Of a stretch of DNA of 64,000 nt, positions 16,230-23,677 are shown one piece after another (position 1 is the stretch's first letter; the number at the start of each line of letters is the position of its first letter). Source of the DNA: CANMIH01 sp049116335. GTDB lineage: Bacteria; Pseudomonadota; Alphaproteobacteria; Rhodobacterales; Rhodobacteraceae. The notes below the pieces were generated by a model that was not told the origin of the DNA, searched no databases, and worked only from the letters and a program-made list of their open reading frames with translations. The position numbers were made by a program, and so were the translations under genes. Location: NCBI GenBank assembly GCA_049116335.1, contig JAGDYZ010000021.1, forward strand, positions 156,225 to 220,224, in the 5' to 3' direction.

Positions 16230-16244
16230 GGACAAATATTGTCC
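16230..16244. promoter_or_regulatory. Palindromic operator 2
   Basis: GGACAAATATTGTCC is a perfect 15-bp palindrome 11 bp upstream of the plus-strand RHH start at 16256. It shares the GGACA / TGTCC half-sites with operator 1. Both lie between divergent RHH genes and are likely bound by one or both products. Confidence 0.7.
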
Positions 16245-16255
16245 ATCATGCAATC

Positions 16256-16561
16256 ATGAAAGATGAAGCCTTGGTCCAGTTTAAACTCTTGCTTCCTGCC
16301 GCCCTCAAAAAGCGGCTGGAGACGCATGCCACACTCAACCGGCGCAGCCTGTCACAGGAGATCGTTGTCGCGCTCGAAGACAAGTACCCTGCAGCAGAAC
16401 CGGATGCGACGTCGGATCCCGCTGCCCGGATGCTTTTCTGGCTTGCCAAACGAATCCGTCGCAGGAACCCCAAGCCGGGATCCGCCAGAGACAAACAAGC
16501 CTCCCTATACGAGCGCATTGCCGGTGATATCGCGGAACGTATGAAGGACATTAGGGACTAA
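16256..16561 (+). CDS. Arc-family ribbon-helix-helix protein
   Basis: This 101-residue protein has an N-terminal RHH domain: Val-Gln-Phe-Lys-Leu-Leu-Leu-Pro-Ala-Ala-Leu-Lys as strand and helix A, then Asn-Arg-Arg-Ser-Leu-Ser-Gln-Glu-Ile-Val-Val-Ala-Leu as helix B. A basic C-terminal half (Arg-Ile-Arg-Arg-Arg-Asn) follows. An in-frame ATG at 16214 lies inside operator 1, so the Met at 16256 after both operators was chosen. It is the divergent partner of the 53-aa RHH gene and probably helps decide between integration and excision. Confidence 0.8.
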   Translation: MKDEALVQFKLLLPAALKKRLETHATLNRRSLSQEIVVALEDKYPAAEPDATSDPAARMLFWLAKRIRRRNPKPGSARDKQASLYERIAGDIAERMKDIRD

Positions 16562-16563
16562 CC

Positions 16564-17205
16564 TCAATAGGCCACCCACTCATATCCGTGGTTGCCTTCG
16601 TGGTCTTCCCACTCGACCCCTACCCCTCGTCGCCAGTTGGATGACGAGCAACGTCGCGACGGCAAAACCCATCGCGGGGCGGCTGCTGGTGTCGTCCGCT
16701 GCCAGCCAAATCCGCCCTGCATACCATAGGTCCCGAGGCGCATGTTGTAGCTTTCAGAGCAATCATCATCGCGACCACGTTCACGATGACTATAGTGCCG
16801 AACATCCCAGACGCGGATCGAGCGCACGAAGTCGAACTCGAGGCCGCTGATGTCGATATCGGCACCGCCTTCCATCACCTGCGCAAGAATGACTTGACCA
16901 AGGCTCTCTCCCGCTTGATTGCTTGCGTCCCAAACTCGAGGTGCCGTGCTTTGCAACGGACCTCGCTCCGCCGCCCCCATCGGACAACGCCAGATCTGCA
17001 ACGGCGGCTCGATCGGCCAAGGCGTTATCCGCCTAATGAAAATGGCACGGGCATGGGCACATTCTGCTGAAGCTGGCCACCCGCCAGCCAGGCAAAGCAA
17101 AATGGCGCAATCAACTTGGTAGGCTTTTGCCGCCTGCGGAGCCAAGCTGGAAACGACACCTACGGCGATCCCGCCAAGAAAATTTCGGATAGATTTGAAC
17201 CACAT
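16564..17205 (-). CDS. Exported protein associated with transfer elements
   Basis: This 213-residue protein has an N-terminal signal peptide ending Ala-Lys-Ala (about residue 28). The mature part starts Tyr-Gln-Val-Asp-Cys and has a Cys-rich first segment followed by Pro-Trp-Pro-Ile-Glu-Pro-Pro. It is predicted to be periplasmic. I recall similar proteins next to VirB-type systems in Rhodobacterales mobile elements, but I know of no assigned function. The stop is 2 bp from that of the convergent RHH gene. Confidence 0.6.
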   Translation of the reverse strand: MWFKSIRNFLGGIAVGVVSSLAPQAAKAYQVDCAILLCLAGGWPASAECAHARAIFIRRITPWPIEPPLQIWRCPMGAAERGPLQSTAPRVWDASNQAGESLGQVILAQVMEGGADIDISGLEFDFVRSIRVWDVRHYSHRERGRDDDCSESYNMRLGTYGMQGGFGWQRTTPAAAPRWVLPSRRCSSSNWRRGVGVEWEDHEGNHGYEWVAY

Positions 17206-17315
17206 ATCAATAAGCGCCTTTCGACATCATTCCTATAATATTGAAGATTGTCGCCCAACTTCGCCATGCACACCATATGCGAGCAAGTAATTAGATTCAC
17301 TCGCGCGCGTTTTGT

Positions 17316-17327
17316 GGAATATATTCC
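17316..17327. promoter_or_regulatory. Palindrome upstream of the XRE gene
   Basis: GGAATATATTCC is a perfect 12-bp palindrome 36 bp before the XRE-regulator ATG. A second dyad, TGGCC-N7-GGCCA, overlaps that start codon (17348-17364). The pair may be an autoregulatory operator. Confidence 0.5.
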
Positions 17328-17363
17328 GTAGAGCAATTCTTGTGATCTGGCCGAATACAGGCC

Positions 17364-17576
17364 ATGAAATTACGGGAACAAGTAGGGTTAAATATCCGGA
17401 ATCTAAGAAATTCCAGAGGATTGAGCCAAGAACAATTAGCTTTAGCTGCTGAGGTGGATCGCAGCTATATCAGCGAGATCGAGCTCGCGAAATTCTCTGC
17501 ATCGATCGATATTCTGGAGCAAATTGCGCTTGCTCTCGAAGTCGATCCACAAGAGCTGTTTAATAAGAGGGGCTAG
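17364..17576 (+). CDS. XRE-family HTH regulator (70 aa)
   Basis: This protein is only an HTH domain: Val-Gly-Leu-Asn-Ile-Arg-Asn-Leu-Arg-Asn-Ser-Arg-Gly-Leu-Ser-Gln-Glu-Gln-Leu-Ala (helices 1-2), Asp-Arg-Ser-Tyr-Ile-Ser-Glu-Ile-Glu (recognition helix), ending in a Pro-Gln-Glu-Leu-Phe helix. It resembles small Cro/C1 or restriction-control (C) proteins. The next frame starts 2 bp after its stop. No restriction enzyme is adjacent, so it more likely regulates ICE genes. The base composition is more AT-rich than the surroundings. Confidence 0.85.
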   Translation: MKLREQVGLNIRNLRNSRGLSQEQLALAAEVDRSYISEIELAKFSASIDILEQIALALEVDPQELFNKRG

Positions 17577-17578
17577 TT

Positions 17579-17779
17579 TTGCCCGAATTTGAGATTAGTC
17601 GCACAACCGCCGAAGCCATCGGCCGTATTACGTGCATCAAAACAGGCGTCGAAATCGGCCTACTTTATCTGTGGGATAACGGTGACACGCAGGCCGCTCT
17701 GAACGGAAACGGCCTGCTTCGATCGACAATCTGCCCAGAGCAACGTGCAAAACCGGACCTTGGTGCAAATCGCGGCTAA
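17579..17779 (+). CDS. Hypothetical 66-aa protein (TTG start)
   Basis: The frame begins with TTG 2 bp after the XRE stop, with AGAGGGG eight bases upstream as ribosome binding site. The first 38 residues look protein-like (Thr-Thr-Ala-Glu-Ala-Ile-Gly-Arg-Ile-Thr, then Gly-Leu-Leu-Tyr-Leu-Trp-Asp-Asn-Gly-Asp). The tail looks less constrained, so the gene may be truncated. No family is recognised. Confidence 0.4.
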   Translation: MPEFEISRTTAEAIGRITCIKTGVEIGLLYLWDNGDTQAALNGNGLLRSTICPEQRAKPDLGANRG

Positions 17780-17865
17780 CGACCGGAACGAGCCCAGAGT
17801 CCCCCATGCTGCGGTGTGCACGAATGACCGCTTATATTCCATATACCTTGCGTGATTTAGGACGA

Positions 17866-17877
17866 CCTCACGTGAGG
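17866..17877. promoter_or_regulatory. Palindrome upstream of the photolyase cluster
   Basis: CCTCACGTGAGG is a perfect 12-bp palindrome 116 bp upstream of the first photolyase gene, in the 213-bp gap that should hold the cluster promoter. No light-sensing MerR/CarH-type regulator gene is nearby to assign it to. Confidence 0.4.
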
Positions 17878-17992
17878 CTATTGATTTCAGGCGCAAGTAT
17901 ACCAGTTCCCAAAACATGAGAATATATAAAACCCCGGCCGCGCGACTCCGGCACCCTGACTTTAGCTCGAACCCAAGTATTCTGGTGCAGCT

Positions 17993-19528
17993 TTGAAACT
18001 GCGCCTCATTCTCGGTGATCAGCTGAGCCCAAACATATCCAGCCTTGCCGGTGTTGATACGCAAGACGACATGGTTTTGATGTGCGAAGTTCGTGCTGAA
18101 GCGACCTACGTCAAACATCATAAGAAAAAGATCGCGTTTGTGTTCTCGGCCATGCGCCATTTCGCGGCTGAGTTGGGCGAACAAGGTCTCAATATCCAAT
18201 ATGTAAAATACGACGATCCGGACAATTCCGGCAGTTTGATTGGCGAAGTCTCTCGCACCATTGCCCAACATGATATTGATGAGGTCATCGTAACCGCCCC
18301 CGGTGAATATCGTTTGCAGAGCGAAATGGCAGGCTGGTCTTCGATGCTAAACCTGCCCGTGACAATCGCAAATGATGATCGGTTTCTATGTGCACCGTCC
18401 GAGTTTGCGACATGGGCTGAAGGTCGCAAACAGCTGCGGATGGAATATTTCTACCGAGAGATGCGTCGCAAATATTCGATCTTGATGGACCCAGATGGAC
18501 CAATTGGGGGTCAGTGGAACTATGACGCCGAAAACCGCAAGCCGCCTGCTGCGAGGTTGGATGTCCCGGATACGTACCGGGCTCAGCCAGATGCGATCAC
18601 CCAAGAGGTCATGGCGCTGGTCGAAACTCACTTCCCCGATCACTTTGGCGATCTGTCGCCTTTTCACTTCGCCGTCACCCGCGATCAAGCCTTGGCGGCG
18701 CTTGACGAATTCATTGCCCGGCGGTTGACCCTCTTTGGCGATTACCAAGACGCCATGATCCAAGGGGAGCCTTGGATGTATCACAGTCACATTGGCCTCT
18801 ACCTGAATTGCGGATCGCTCAATCCGCTCGAGTGTATCCAACGCGCAGAAGCCGCCTACCACAACGGCACCGCACCTCTTAACGCGGTCGAAGGATTCAT
18901 CCGTCAGATCCTCGGTTGGCGTGAATATGTGCGCGGGATCTACTGGCTCAAGATGCCGGACTATAAGTCAGAAAATTTCCTTGAGGCCAAACGCGGATTG
19001 CCAGATTTCTACTGGACTAGCGATACGCAGATGAACTGCATGCGGCAGTGCATCACGGAGACAAAGCAAAACGCCTATGCGCATCACATCCAACGGCTGA
19101 TGGTGCTTGGTAACTTCGCCCTGATCGCGGGGCTTGATCCCGACGAGGTCAATAATTGGTATCTGTTGGTTTACGCAGACGCCTATGAATGGGTCGAACT
19201 GCCCAATGTCACCGGGATGATCTTGTTTGCGGATGGGGGGCAACTGGCCTCAAAACCCTATGCGGCCAGCGGCGCGTATATCAATAAGATGTCCAACTAT
19301 TGCGGATCGTGCAAATACAAGCCGTCGGTCAGGAACGGGCCGAAAGCGTGCCCGTTCAATTATCTATATTGGGATTTTATCGGCCGCAATGATGGTAAAC
19401 TGCGTGGCAATCCGCGTTTGGGATTCATGTATAATAGCCTTGATCGTATGAGTGATGAAAAGCGCCAAGCGATCCAAGACGACAGTCGTCGGTTCTTCAA
19501 AACGTTAGAAGCCGATGAAAAAGTCTGA
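17993..19528 (+). CDS. phrB: FeS-type (6-4) photolyase / FeS-BCP cryptochrome
   Basis: This 511-residue protein starts at TTG (no in-frame ATG or GTG nearby) and begins Leu-Arg-Leu-Ile-Leu-Gly-Asp-Gln-Leu-Ser, the FeS-BCP N-terminus. The four 4Fe-4S cysteines are visible as Cys349, Cys437, Cys440 and Cys453, matching Agrobacterium PhrB (350/438/441/454) with an offset of one. His365/His366 lie in the conserved His-His-Ile-Gln-Arg-Leu-Met of 6-4 photolyases. The enzyme should use FAD, a 6,7-dimethyl-8-ribityllumazine antenna and light to repair (6-4) photoproducts. Its end overlaps the DUF2256 gene by 14 bp, so it heads a five-gene cluster. Confidence 0.92.
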   Translation: MKLRLILGDQLSPNISSLAGVDTQDDMVLMCEVRAEATYVKHHKKKIAFVFSAMRHFAAELGEQGLNIQYVKYDDPDNSGSLIGEVSRTIAQHDIDEVIVTAPGEYRLQSEMAGWSSMLNLPVTIANDDRFLCAPSEFATWAEGRKQLRMEYFYREMRRKYSILMDPDGPIGGQWNYDAENRKPPAARLDVPDTYRAQPDAITQEVMALVETHFPDHFGDLSPFHFAVTRDQALAALDEFIARRLTLFGDYQDAMIQGEPWMYHSHIGLYLNCGSLNPLECIQRAEAAYHNGTAPLNAVEGFIRQILGWREYVRGIYWLKMPDYKSENFLEAKRGLPDFYWTSDTQMNCMRQCITETKQNAYAHHIQRLMVLGNFALIAGLDPDEVNNWYLLVYADAYEWVELPNVTGMILFADGGQLASKPYAASGAYINKMSNYCGSCKYKPSVRNGPKACPFNYLYWDFIGRNDGKLRGNPRLGFMYNSLDRMSDEKRQAIQDDSRRFFKTLEADEKV

Positions 19529-19685
19529 CCTGCCCGAAAAAACCTGCGTGACATGTGGACGGCCGTTCACGTGGCGCAAGAAGTGGGCGAAGGTTTGGGA
19601 CGAGGTGCGCTATTGTTCAGAACGGTGTCGCCGGTCGCGCAGTTCAAATTCGCAAGCAGACAGCAAGGACACCTCGACGCGATGA
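19515..19685 (+). CDS. DUF2256 zinc-binding protein (56 aa)
   Basis: This 56-residue protein contains Cys-Val-Thr-Cys-Gly-Arg-Pro-Phe-Thr-Trp-Arg-Lys-Lys-Trp (11-24) and Tyr-Cys-Ser-Glu-Arg-Cys-Arg (33-39), the full DUF2256 signature with a CxxC...CxxxC zinc knuckle. DUF2256 genes are usually next to photolyase or cryptochrome genes, as here. The biochemical role is unknown. It overlaps the upstream stop by 14 bp and shares ATGA with the next gene, so all three are translationally coupled. Confidence 0.88.
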   Translation: MKKSDLPEKTCVTCGRPFTWRKKWAKVWDEVRYCSERCRRSRSSNSQADSKDTSTR

Positions 19686-20923
19686 CCACACCCGACATGT
19701 TTTCAGACGCCCCGCATCAACCCGAGACGGTTACGTTTGAGCCGACACGACGTGCTGGCCTTGAACGGTTGGACAAATTCGCGTCGCGCACTGGGGCGCA
19801 TTACGCATCTCAACGCAACTATGATTACGGCCCAAATCATCGCAATTCGGTCTCGGCGCTATCACCATGGATCCGGCACAGGTTGATCACGGAAGAAGAG
19901 GTCCTCACCCATACTCTTGCGCGCCACAGCCCGGCAGCCGCGATGAAGTTCATCCAAGAGGTGTTTTGGCGCGGCTATTTCAAAGGTTGGCTAGAGCAAC
20001 ATCCGAGTGTTTGGCACAGCTATCAAAGCGGTCTTCAGGCCGCATCAAATGCTGTTGAAAGCGATATCCACCGCAAGACAGACTATGAGGACGCAATCGG
20101 CGGCCGCACGGGTATCGCGTGTTTTGATCATTGGTGTGACGAACTCAAAGCGACGGGGTATTTGCACAACCATGCGCGCATGTGGTTCGCCTCGGTCTGG
20201 ATATTCACGCTGCGTTTACCATGGGAATTGGGGGCAGGCTTTTTCCTAAATCATCTCATTGACGGCGATCCCGCTGCAAACACGCTGAGCTGGCGGTGGG
20301 TTGGTGGTTTGCACACCAAAGGGAAAACATATCTGGCCCGCCCCTCAAACATCGCAAAATACACGGATGGCCGGTTCGAGCCCGTTGATCAGTTGGCGCT
20401 GGCGGCAGAACCTTTGATCGAGGATTTTGATTATCCGCTCGTTTCACTGCCTTCGCCACAGCCGATGCCGCAGAATGACTATTTGTTGTTAGTGACCTCT
20501 GAAGACTGCCAACCTGAGAGCATCGTCTCGGGCACACCAGCCGGTGTGTTGGGTCTGCTTCCAATTGCCGAGCCGAACCGGAGCGATCACATACACGCGT
20601 TCAAACACGGTGCCGTTGAGGATGCCCTTGAGCGATTGGGGGCAAGCGGCCCCGTTATCTCTGCAAGCGACTGGAGCACAGCCATCATCGAGGCGGCGGA
20701 ACGTGCCGGTACGAAACACGTGGTGACGCCGTGGGCGCCAATTGGTCCCGTCGCGACGCAGCTTGCTGGCACCCACGATGCGCTTGGGCGTGCTGGTATT
20801 CAATTGCATCAACAACAACGCGCCTACGATACGCTGACATGGCCGCACGCCACGAAGGGATTTTTCAAGCTGAAAAAGAAAATTCCATCTATTCTGAGCG
20901 ACCTTCGGCTTGCGGATCCATAA
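19682..20923 (+). CDS. Photolyase/cryptochrome-like protein with inverted domain order
   Basis: This protein has 413 residues from the ATG at 19682 (ATGA overlap with DUF2256). Residues about 20-225 are a photolyase FAD-binding domain: Ala-Leu-Ser-Pro-Trp-Ile-Arg (59-65), Leu-His-Asn-His-Ala-Arg-Met-Trp-Phe-Ala-Ser (161-171) and Thr-Leu-Ser-Trp-Arg-Trp-Val-Gly-Gly-Leu (201-210). Residues about 265-385 form a Rossmann-like domain starting Asn-Asp-Tyr-Leu-Leu-Leu-Val-Thr and ending Thr-Lys-Gly-Phe-Phe-Lys-Leu-Lys-Lys-Lys-Ile-Pro. Canonical photolyases have the alpha/beta domain first, so this one is inverted. Repair or photosensing are both possible. Confidence 0.82.
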   Translation: MTTPDMFSDAPHQPETVTFEPTRRAGLERLDKFASRTGAHYASQRNYDYGPNHRNSVSALSPWIRHRLITEEEVLTHTLARHSPAAAMKFIQEVFWRGYFKGWLEQHPSVWHSYQSGLQAASNAVESDIHRKTDYEDAIGGRTGIACFDHWCDELKATGYLHNHARMWFASVWIFTLRLPWELGAGFFLNHLIDGDPAANTLSWRWVGGLHTKGKTYLARPSNIAKYTDGRFEPVDQLALAAEPLIEDFDYPLVSLPSPQPMPQNDYLLLVTSEDCQPESIVSGTPAGVLGLLPIAEPNRSDHIHAFKHGAVEDALERLGASGPVISASDWSTAIIEAAERAGTKHVVTPWAPIGPVATQLAGTHDALGRAGIQLHQQQRAYDTLTWPHATKGFFKLKKKIPSILSDLRLADP

Positions 20924-20977
20924 ACAAAGATCCGGGCTCTGCTTGTCTTTGAAGAGCTTCCAACTACGTCTTTAACG

Positions 20978-21193
20978 ATGAAAAACACGATAGACCTGCC
21001 GCCAGAACATATCAGCGGAATTATAGAAATGGCGTTGTCCGATCACGTTAGTTTTGCAGATATTGAGGCTGAATACGGGATCAGCGACAAACAAGTGAAA
21101 ACACTGATGCGCCATGAGTTGAAAAGCAGCAGCTACAAGACTTGGCGCAAACGCGTGCGCGATTTCGGGGATCGCAGGGAAGTCTACAAATAG
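20978..21193 (+). CDS. DUF2805 (TIGR03643-like) protein
   Basis: This 71-residue protein has Leu-Pro-Pro-Glu-His-Ile-Ser-Gly-Ile-Ile-Glu-Met-Ala-Leu-Ser-Asp, then Phe-Ala-Asp-Ile-Glu-Ala-Glu-Tyr-Gly-Ile and Leu-Met-Arg-His-Glu-Leu-Lys-Ser-Ser-Ser-Tyr-Lys-Thr-Trp-Arg-Lys-Arg-Val. This matches the small HTH-like family DUF2805, which tends to sit beside cryptochrome or photolyase genes. The function is unknown. It lies 54 bp after the inverted photolyase and 29 bp before the next one, in the same orientation. Confidence 0.85.
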   Translation: MKNTIDLPPEHISGIIEMALSDHVSFADIEAEYGISDKQVKTLMRHELKSSSYKTWRKRVRDFGDRREVYK

Positions 21194-21222
21194 GTCGCTG
21201 CACTTTAGAAGGCCTAACGACA

Positions 21223-22758
21223 ATGTCACACGCGCCCAGTATTGTTTGGTTCAAACGCGATCTTCGGATCCATGATCACGCGCCTTTGCTGGCGGCTTCA
21301 AGGTCGAATTCTGCGATCATACCGCTTTACATCGTCGAACCGGACTATTGGCAGCAGCCCTTTGCCTCACGCCGTCATTGGCATTTCATCCATGATTGTC
21401 TGGTAGATCTGAACACTGCTTTAAACGGCTTGGGACAGCCGCTTATCGTTCGGGTTGGCGATGCATGTGATGTCATCGCTCAACTTCACGAACAACACGG
21501 CGTTAGCGACATCTATATGCATGAAGAAACAGGCAATGCTTGGACGTATGACCGAGACCTAAAAGTAGATAAGCTATGCTTGGACCGCAATATTGCCTCT
21601 CACGAATTCCCGACAAACGGCGTTGTCCGGAGATTGCGCAGTCGTGATGATTGGTCAAAAATCAGAAACGCACGGATGGCTGAAAACGTCAGTGCGAAGC
21701 CAGATAATCTTGTTCCAACAGCGCGTTGTGGATCGGACAGCCTACCAGAAAAAGATGACCCGATGTTTGGGACCACACCAATCGGCAAGGTCCAAAAGGG
21801 TGGGCGAACAGAGGCAGTCGCGGACTTACGAAGCTTTTTGAACCATCGCTGCCAAAAGTATCTTTACCACATTTCTGCGCCTAGTTTGTCCGAGGTCCAT
21901 TGCTCAAGACTATCCACTCATCTTGCATGGGGCGCGCTCTCTGCTCGTGAGGTTGTGCACTCTGTTACCAAACGCCGTGCCCAACTTTCGCTGATAGAAA
22001 AGAAAACCTTCGGGCGCAATCTAAGCGCATTTGGGTCGCGACTTGCATGGCGCTGTCACTTTGTTCAGAAGATTGAGGACCAACCCGAAATAGAAACACA
22101 TTGCATGCATCCAGCCTTCGAAGGGTTGCGCGAGCGCGACCACAATGAGGCTCATTATCAAGCGTGGGCGACGGGGAATACAGGCTACCCCTTCATTGAT
22201 GCATGCATGCGCAGCTTGATAGCAGAAGGTTGGATCACTTTCCGGATGCGGGCCATGTTAGTAAGCTTTGCCAGCTATCAACTATGGTTGGACTGGCGCG
22301 TCACCGGACATCACCTAGCGCGGGTATTCACCGACTATGAGCCAGGAATTCACTACAGCCAGCTCCAAATGCAATCGGGTGTGACGGGTATCAATACGAT
22401 GCGTGTGTACAATCCCATCAAGCAATCTTTGGAGCATGACCCAACGGGCGCGTTCATCCGAAAATGGGTGCCCGAGCTAAAGAATGTTCCGGATGAGTTT
22501 ATTCATGAGCCTTGGACGTGGGAAAAGACCTTGATTGACCAGCGTGATTTCGAACTTGGTCAGGACTATCCAGAGCCGATTGTTGAACATACGCTCGCTG
22601 CAAGAACGGCCAAACAGAAGATTGCCTCTGTTCGCAAGAACCCAGATTTTTATCTGTCAGCTAACGCTGTGTTCCAAAAATTAGGAAGCCGGAAGCAACC
22701 ATCAAGCAGGAGGAAAAAGCCCAAGGACAAGGATGCTGGCCAGTTGTCTTTGTTTTAA
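21223..22758 (+). CDS. Cryptochrome/deoxyribodipyrimidine photolyase
   Basis: This 511-residue protein has the standard order. The N-terminal alpha/beta antenna domain begins Ile-Val-Trp-Phe-Lys-Arg-Asp-Leu-Arg-Ile-His-Asp-His-Ala-Pro-Leu. The C-terminal FAD domain carries Gly-Asn-Thr-Gly-Tyr-Pro-Phe-Ile-Asp-Ala-Cys-Met-Arg, Asp-Tyr-Glu-Pro-Gly-Ile-His-Tyr-Ser-Gln-Leu-Gln-Met-Gln, and Tyr-Asn-Pro-Ile-Lys-Gln-Ser. This is the CPD photolyase/cryptochrome group; the Glu-Pro-Gly-Ile-His variant of the binding motif separates it from E. coli-type class I. A basic tail ends Gln-Leu-Ser-Leu-Phe. The start at 21223 was preferred over an upstream frame overlapping DUF2805. Confidence 0.9.
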   Translation: MSHAPSIVWFKRDLRIHDHAPLLAASRSNSAIIPLYIVEPDYWQQPFASRRHWHFIHDCLVDLNTALNGLGQPLIVRVGDACDVIAQLHEQHGVSDIYMHEETGNAWTYDRDLKVDKLCLDRNIASHEFPTNGVVRRLRSRDDWSKIRNARMAENVSAKPDNLVPTARCGSDSLPEKDDPMFGTTPIGKVQKGGRTEAVADLRSFLNHRCQKYLYHISAPSLSEVHCSRLSTHLAWGALSAREVVHSVTKRRAQLSLIEKKTFGRNLSAFGSRLAWRCHFVQKIEDQPEIETHCMHPAFEGLRERDHNEAHYQAWATGNTGYPFIDACMRSLIAEGWITFRMRAMLVSFASYQLWLDWRVTGHHLARVFTDYEPGIHYSQLQMQSGVTGINTMRVYNPIKQSLEHDPTGAFIRKWVPELKNVPDEFIHEPWTWEKTLIDQRDFELGQDYPEPIVEHTLAARTAKQKIASVRKNPDFYLSANAVFQKLGSRKQPSSRRKKPKDKDAGQLSLF

Positions 22759-22870
22759 AATGACAATGACAATGACAAACTGATGGCATTCAAACCCAAA
22801 GCTGCCATTGCTTCGCTTGAAGCTAAGGTCGGCTTAGTCCCGCATTGGCGACCTTCGCCACCATGATTGT

Positions 22871-22902
22871 GAGTGGCTGCTTTTGCGACGACGCAGCCAC
22901 TC
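22871..22902. terminator. Hairpin ending the photolyase cluster
   Basis: A perfect 10-bp stem (GAGTGGCTGC / GCAGCCACTC) with a 12-nt loop lies between the last photolyase stop and the stop codon at 22903 of the convergent gene. It lacks a T-run but is well placed to separate the two transcripts. Confidence 0.55.
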
Positions 22903-23187
22903 CTAACTACCACTCCTCAAAATTTCTAAAACGCGCGCATAGTCTTCGCTGACTGCCCGCACTTGCTCAAAAACCTCACGTCGCTCTTGGTCCTGGCACC
23001 GGAAGTACTGCTCGGCATCATCAAAGTATGCCTCAGCATCACGCCTCAACAGGTCAGCATATGCCCTGACATCATCGGGATCGGTGGGCATCCATGGCGG
23101 CACAGGCGGCAGGCAACTGCCCGCGATCGAGGCTGACCCCCAACTCAAAACAGCCAGAGCCGCCCATGTTTGTTTCAAAATCGCCAT
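22903..23187 (-). CDS. Small exported protein beside virB
   Basis: This 94-residue protein has a signal peptide ending Ser-Ile-Ala-Gly-Ser-Cys. The mature part has Pro-Pro-Val-Pro-Pro-Trp-Met-Pro and a long charged helix with one more cysteine (Cys64), so a disulfide is possible. It is predicted to be periplasmic. It diverges from the virB operon and shares its promoter region, which suggests a transfer-related role. No function is known to me. Confidence 0.6.
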   Translation of the reverse strand: MAILKQTWAALAVLSWGSASIAGSCLPPVPPWMPTDPDDVRAYADLLRRDAEAYFDDAEQYFRCQDQERREVFEQVRAVSEDYARVLEILRSGS

Positions 23188-23255
23188 ATTATCTTGGCTC
23201 AGCCACTCCGTTGCAGTAAATTCGTTTCAACGCATGAGTGGCGCAATAAATCCAA

Positions 23256-23283
23256 TTGCACCTATTGATTGCAAAGTTATAAT
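23256..23283 (+). promoter_or_regulatory. Putative sigma-70 promoter of the virB operon
   Basis: TTGCAC (23256-23261), a 16-bp spacer and a perfect TATAAT (23278-23283) lie 68 bp before the first gene of the operon, in an AT-rich patch. A hairpin GGTAGTCC / GGACTGCC (23297-23317) follows in the leader and could modulate expression. Confidence 0.6.
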
Positions 23284-23350
23284 ATTGTATCGGTTCGGTA
23301 GTCCATGAGGGACTGCCGGGCTAATGCATAATTCTGCAAGGCTCGATCCT

Positions 23351-23677
23351 ATGAATTTGATGCAAGACGCCCCCAATGTTGTCAGTGAAGTCGGGCTACG
23401 CACACTGCTTGCCGAGGGTCATTCGGCGGATGTTGTGTGCCGGGTTACGCCCAAACGTACAGGTGCTCAGTGGTCCGGGATTTGGACCGTGCATTGCGTC
23501 TCGCCAGATGGCGAGACGCGTCGCCTTCTCGTTACCGCGCGCAACAATATGGCCGCCCGAGAATTCAAGACAATCAACGGCTTATCCAGCTTCCTTGCAG
23601 GGCTTGGCGCTTCGATCATTTCTATCCCCATGTTTGAGGGCAAAGTCGCCTCTCACAAACTGGACGACGCCGACTAA
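23351..23677 (+). CDS. Conserved protein at the head of the virB operon
   Basis: This 108-residue soluble protein starts Met-Asn-Leu-Met-Gln-Asp-Ala-Pro. A middle segment (Trp-Ser-Gly-Ile-Trp-Thr-Val-His-Cys-Val-Ser-Pro-Asp-Gly-Glu) looks like beta-strands, and there is a C-terminal helix. No signal or domain is recognised. The next gene begins inside its end, so it is part of the transfer operon. A Met nine codons earlier is open, but 23351 is closer to the coding-like sequence. Confidence 0.6.
   Translation: MNLMQDAPNVVSEVGLRTLLAEGHSADVVCRVTPKRTGAQWSGIWTVHCVSPDGETRRLLVTARNNMAAREFKTINGLSSFLAGLGASIISIPMFEGKVASHKLDDAD

Noticed and set aside
17364..17576. Restriction-modification control protein
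   Set aside because: Size and fold would fit, but no restriction enzyme or methylase gene is adjacent.
22759..22790. Three ATGACA repeats after the last photolyase
   Set aside because: Too short for a repeat array; no sign of CRISPR (no spacers, no cas genes) anywhere in the window.
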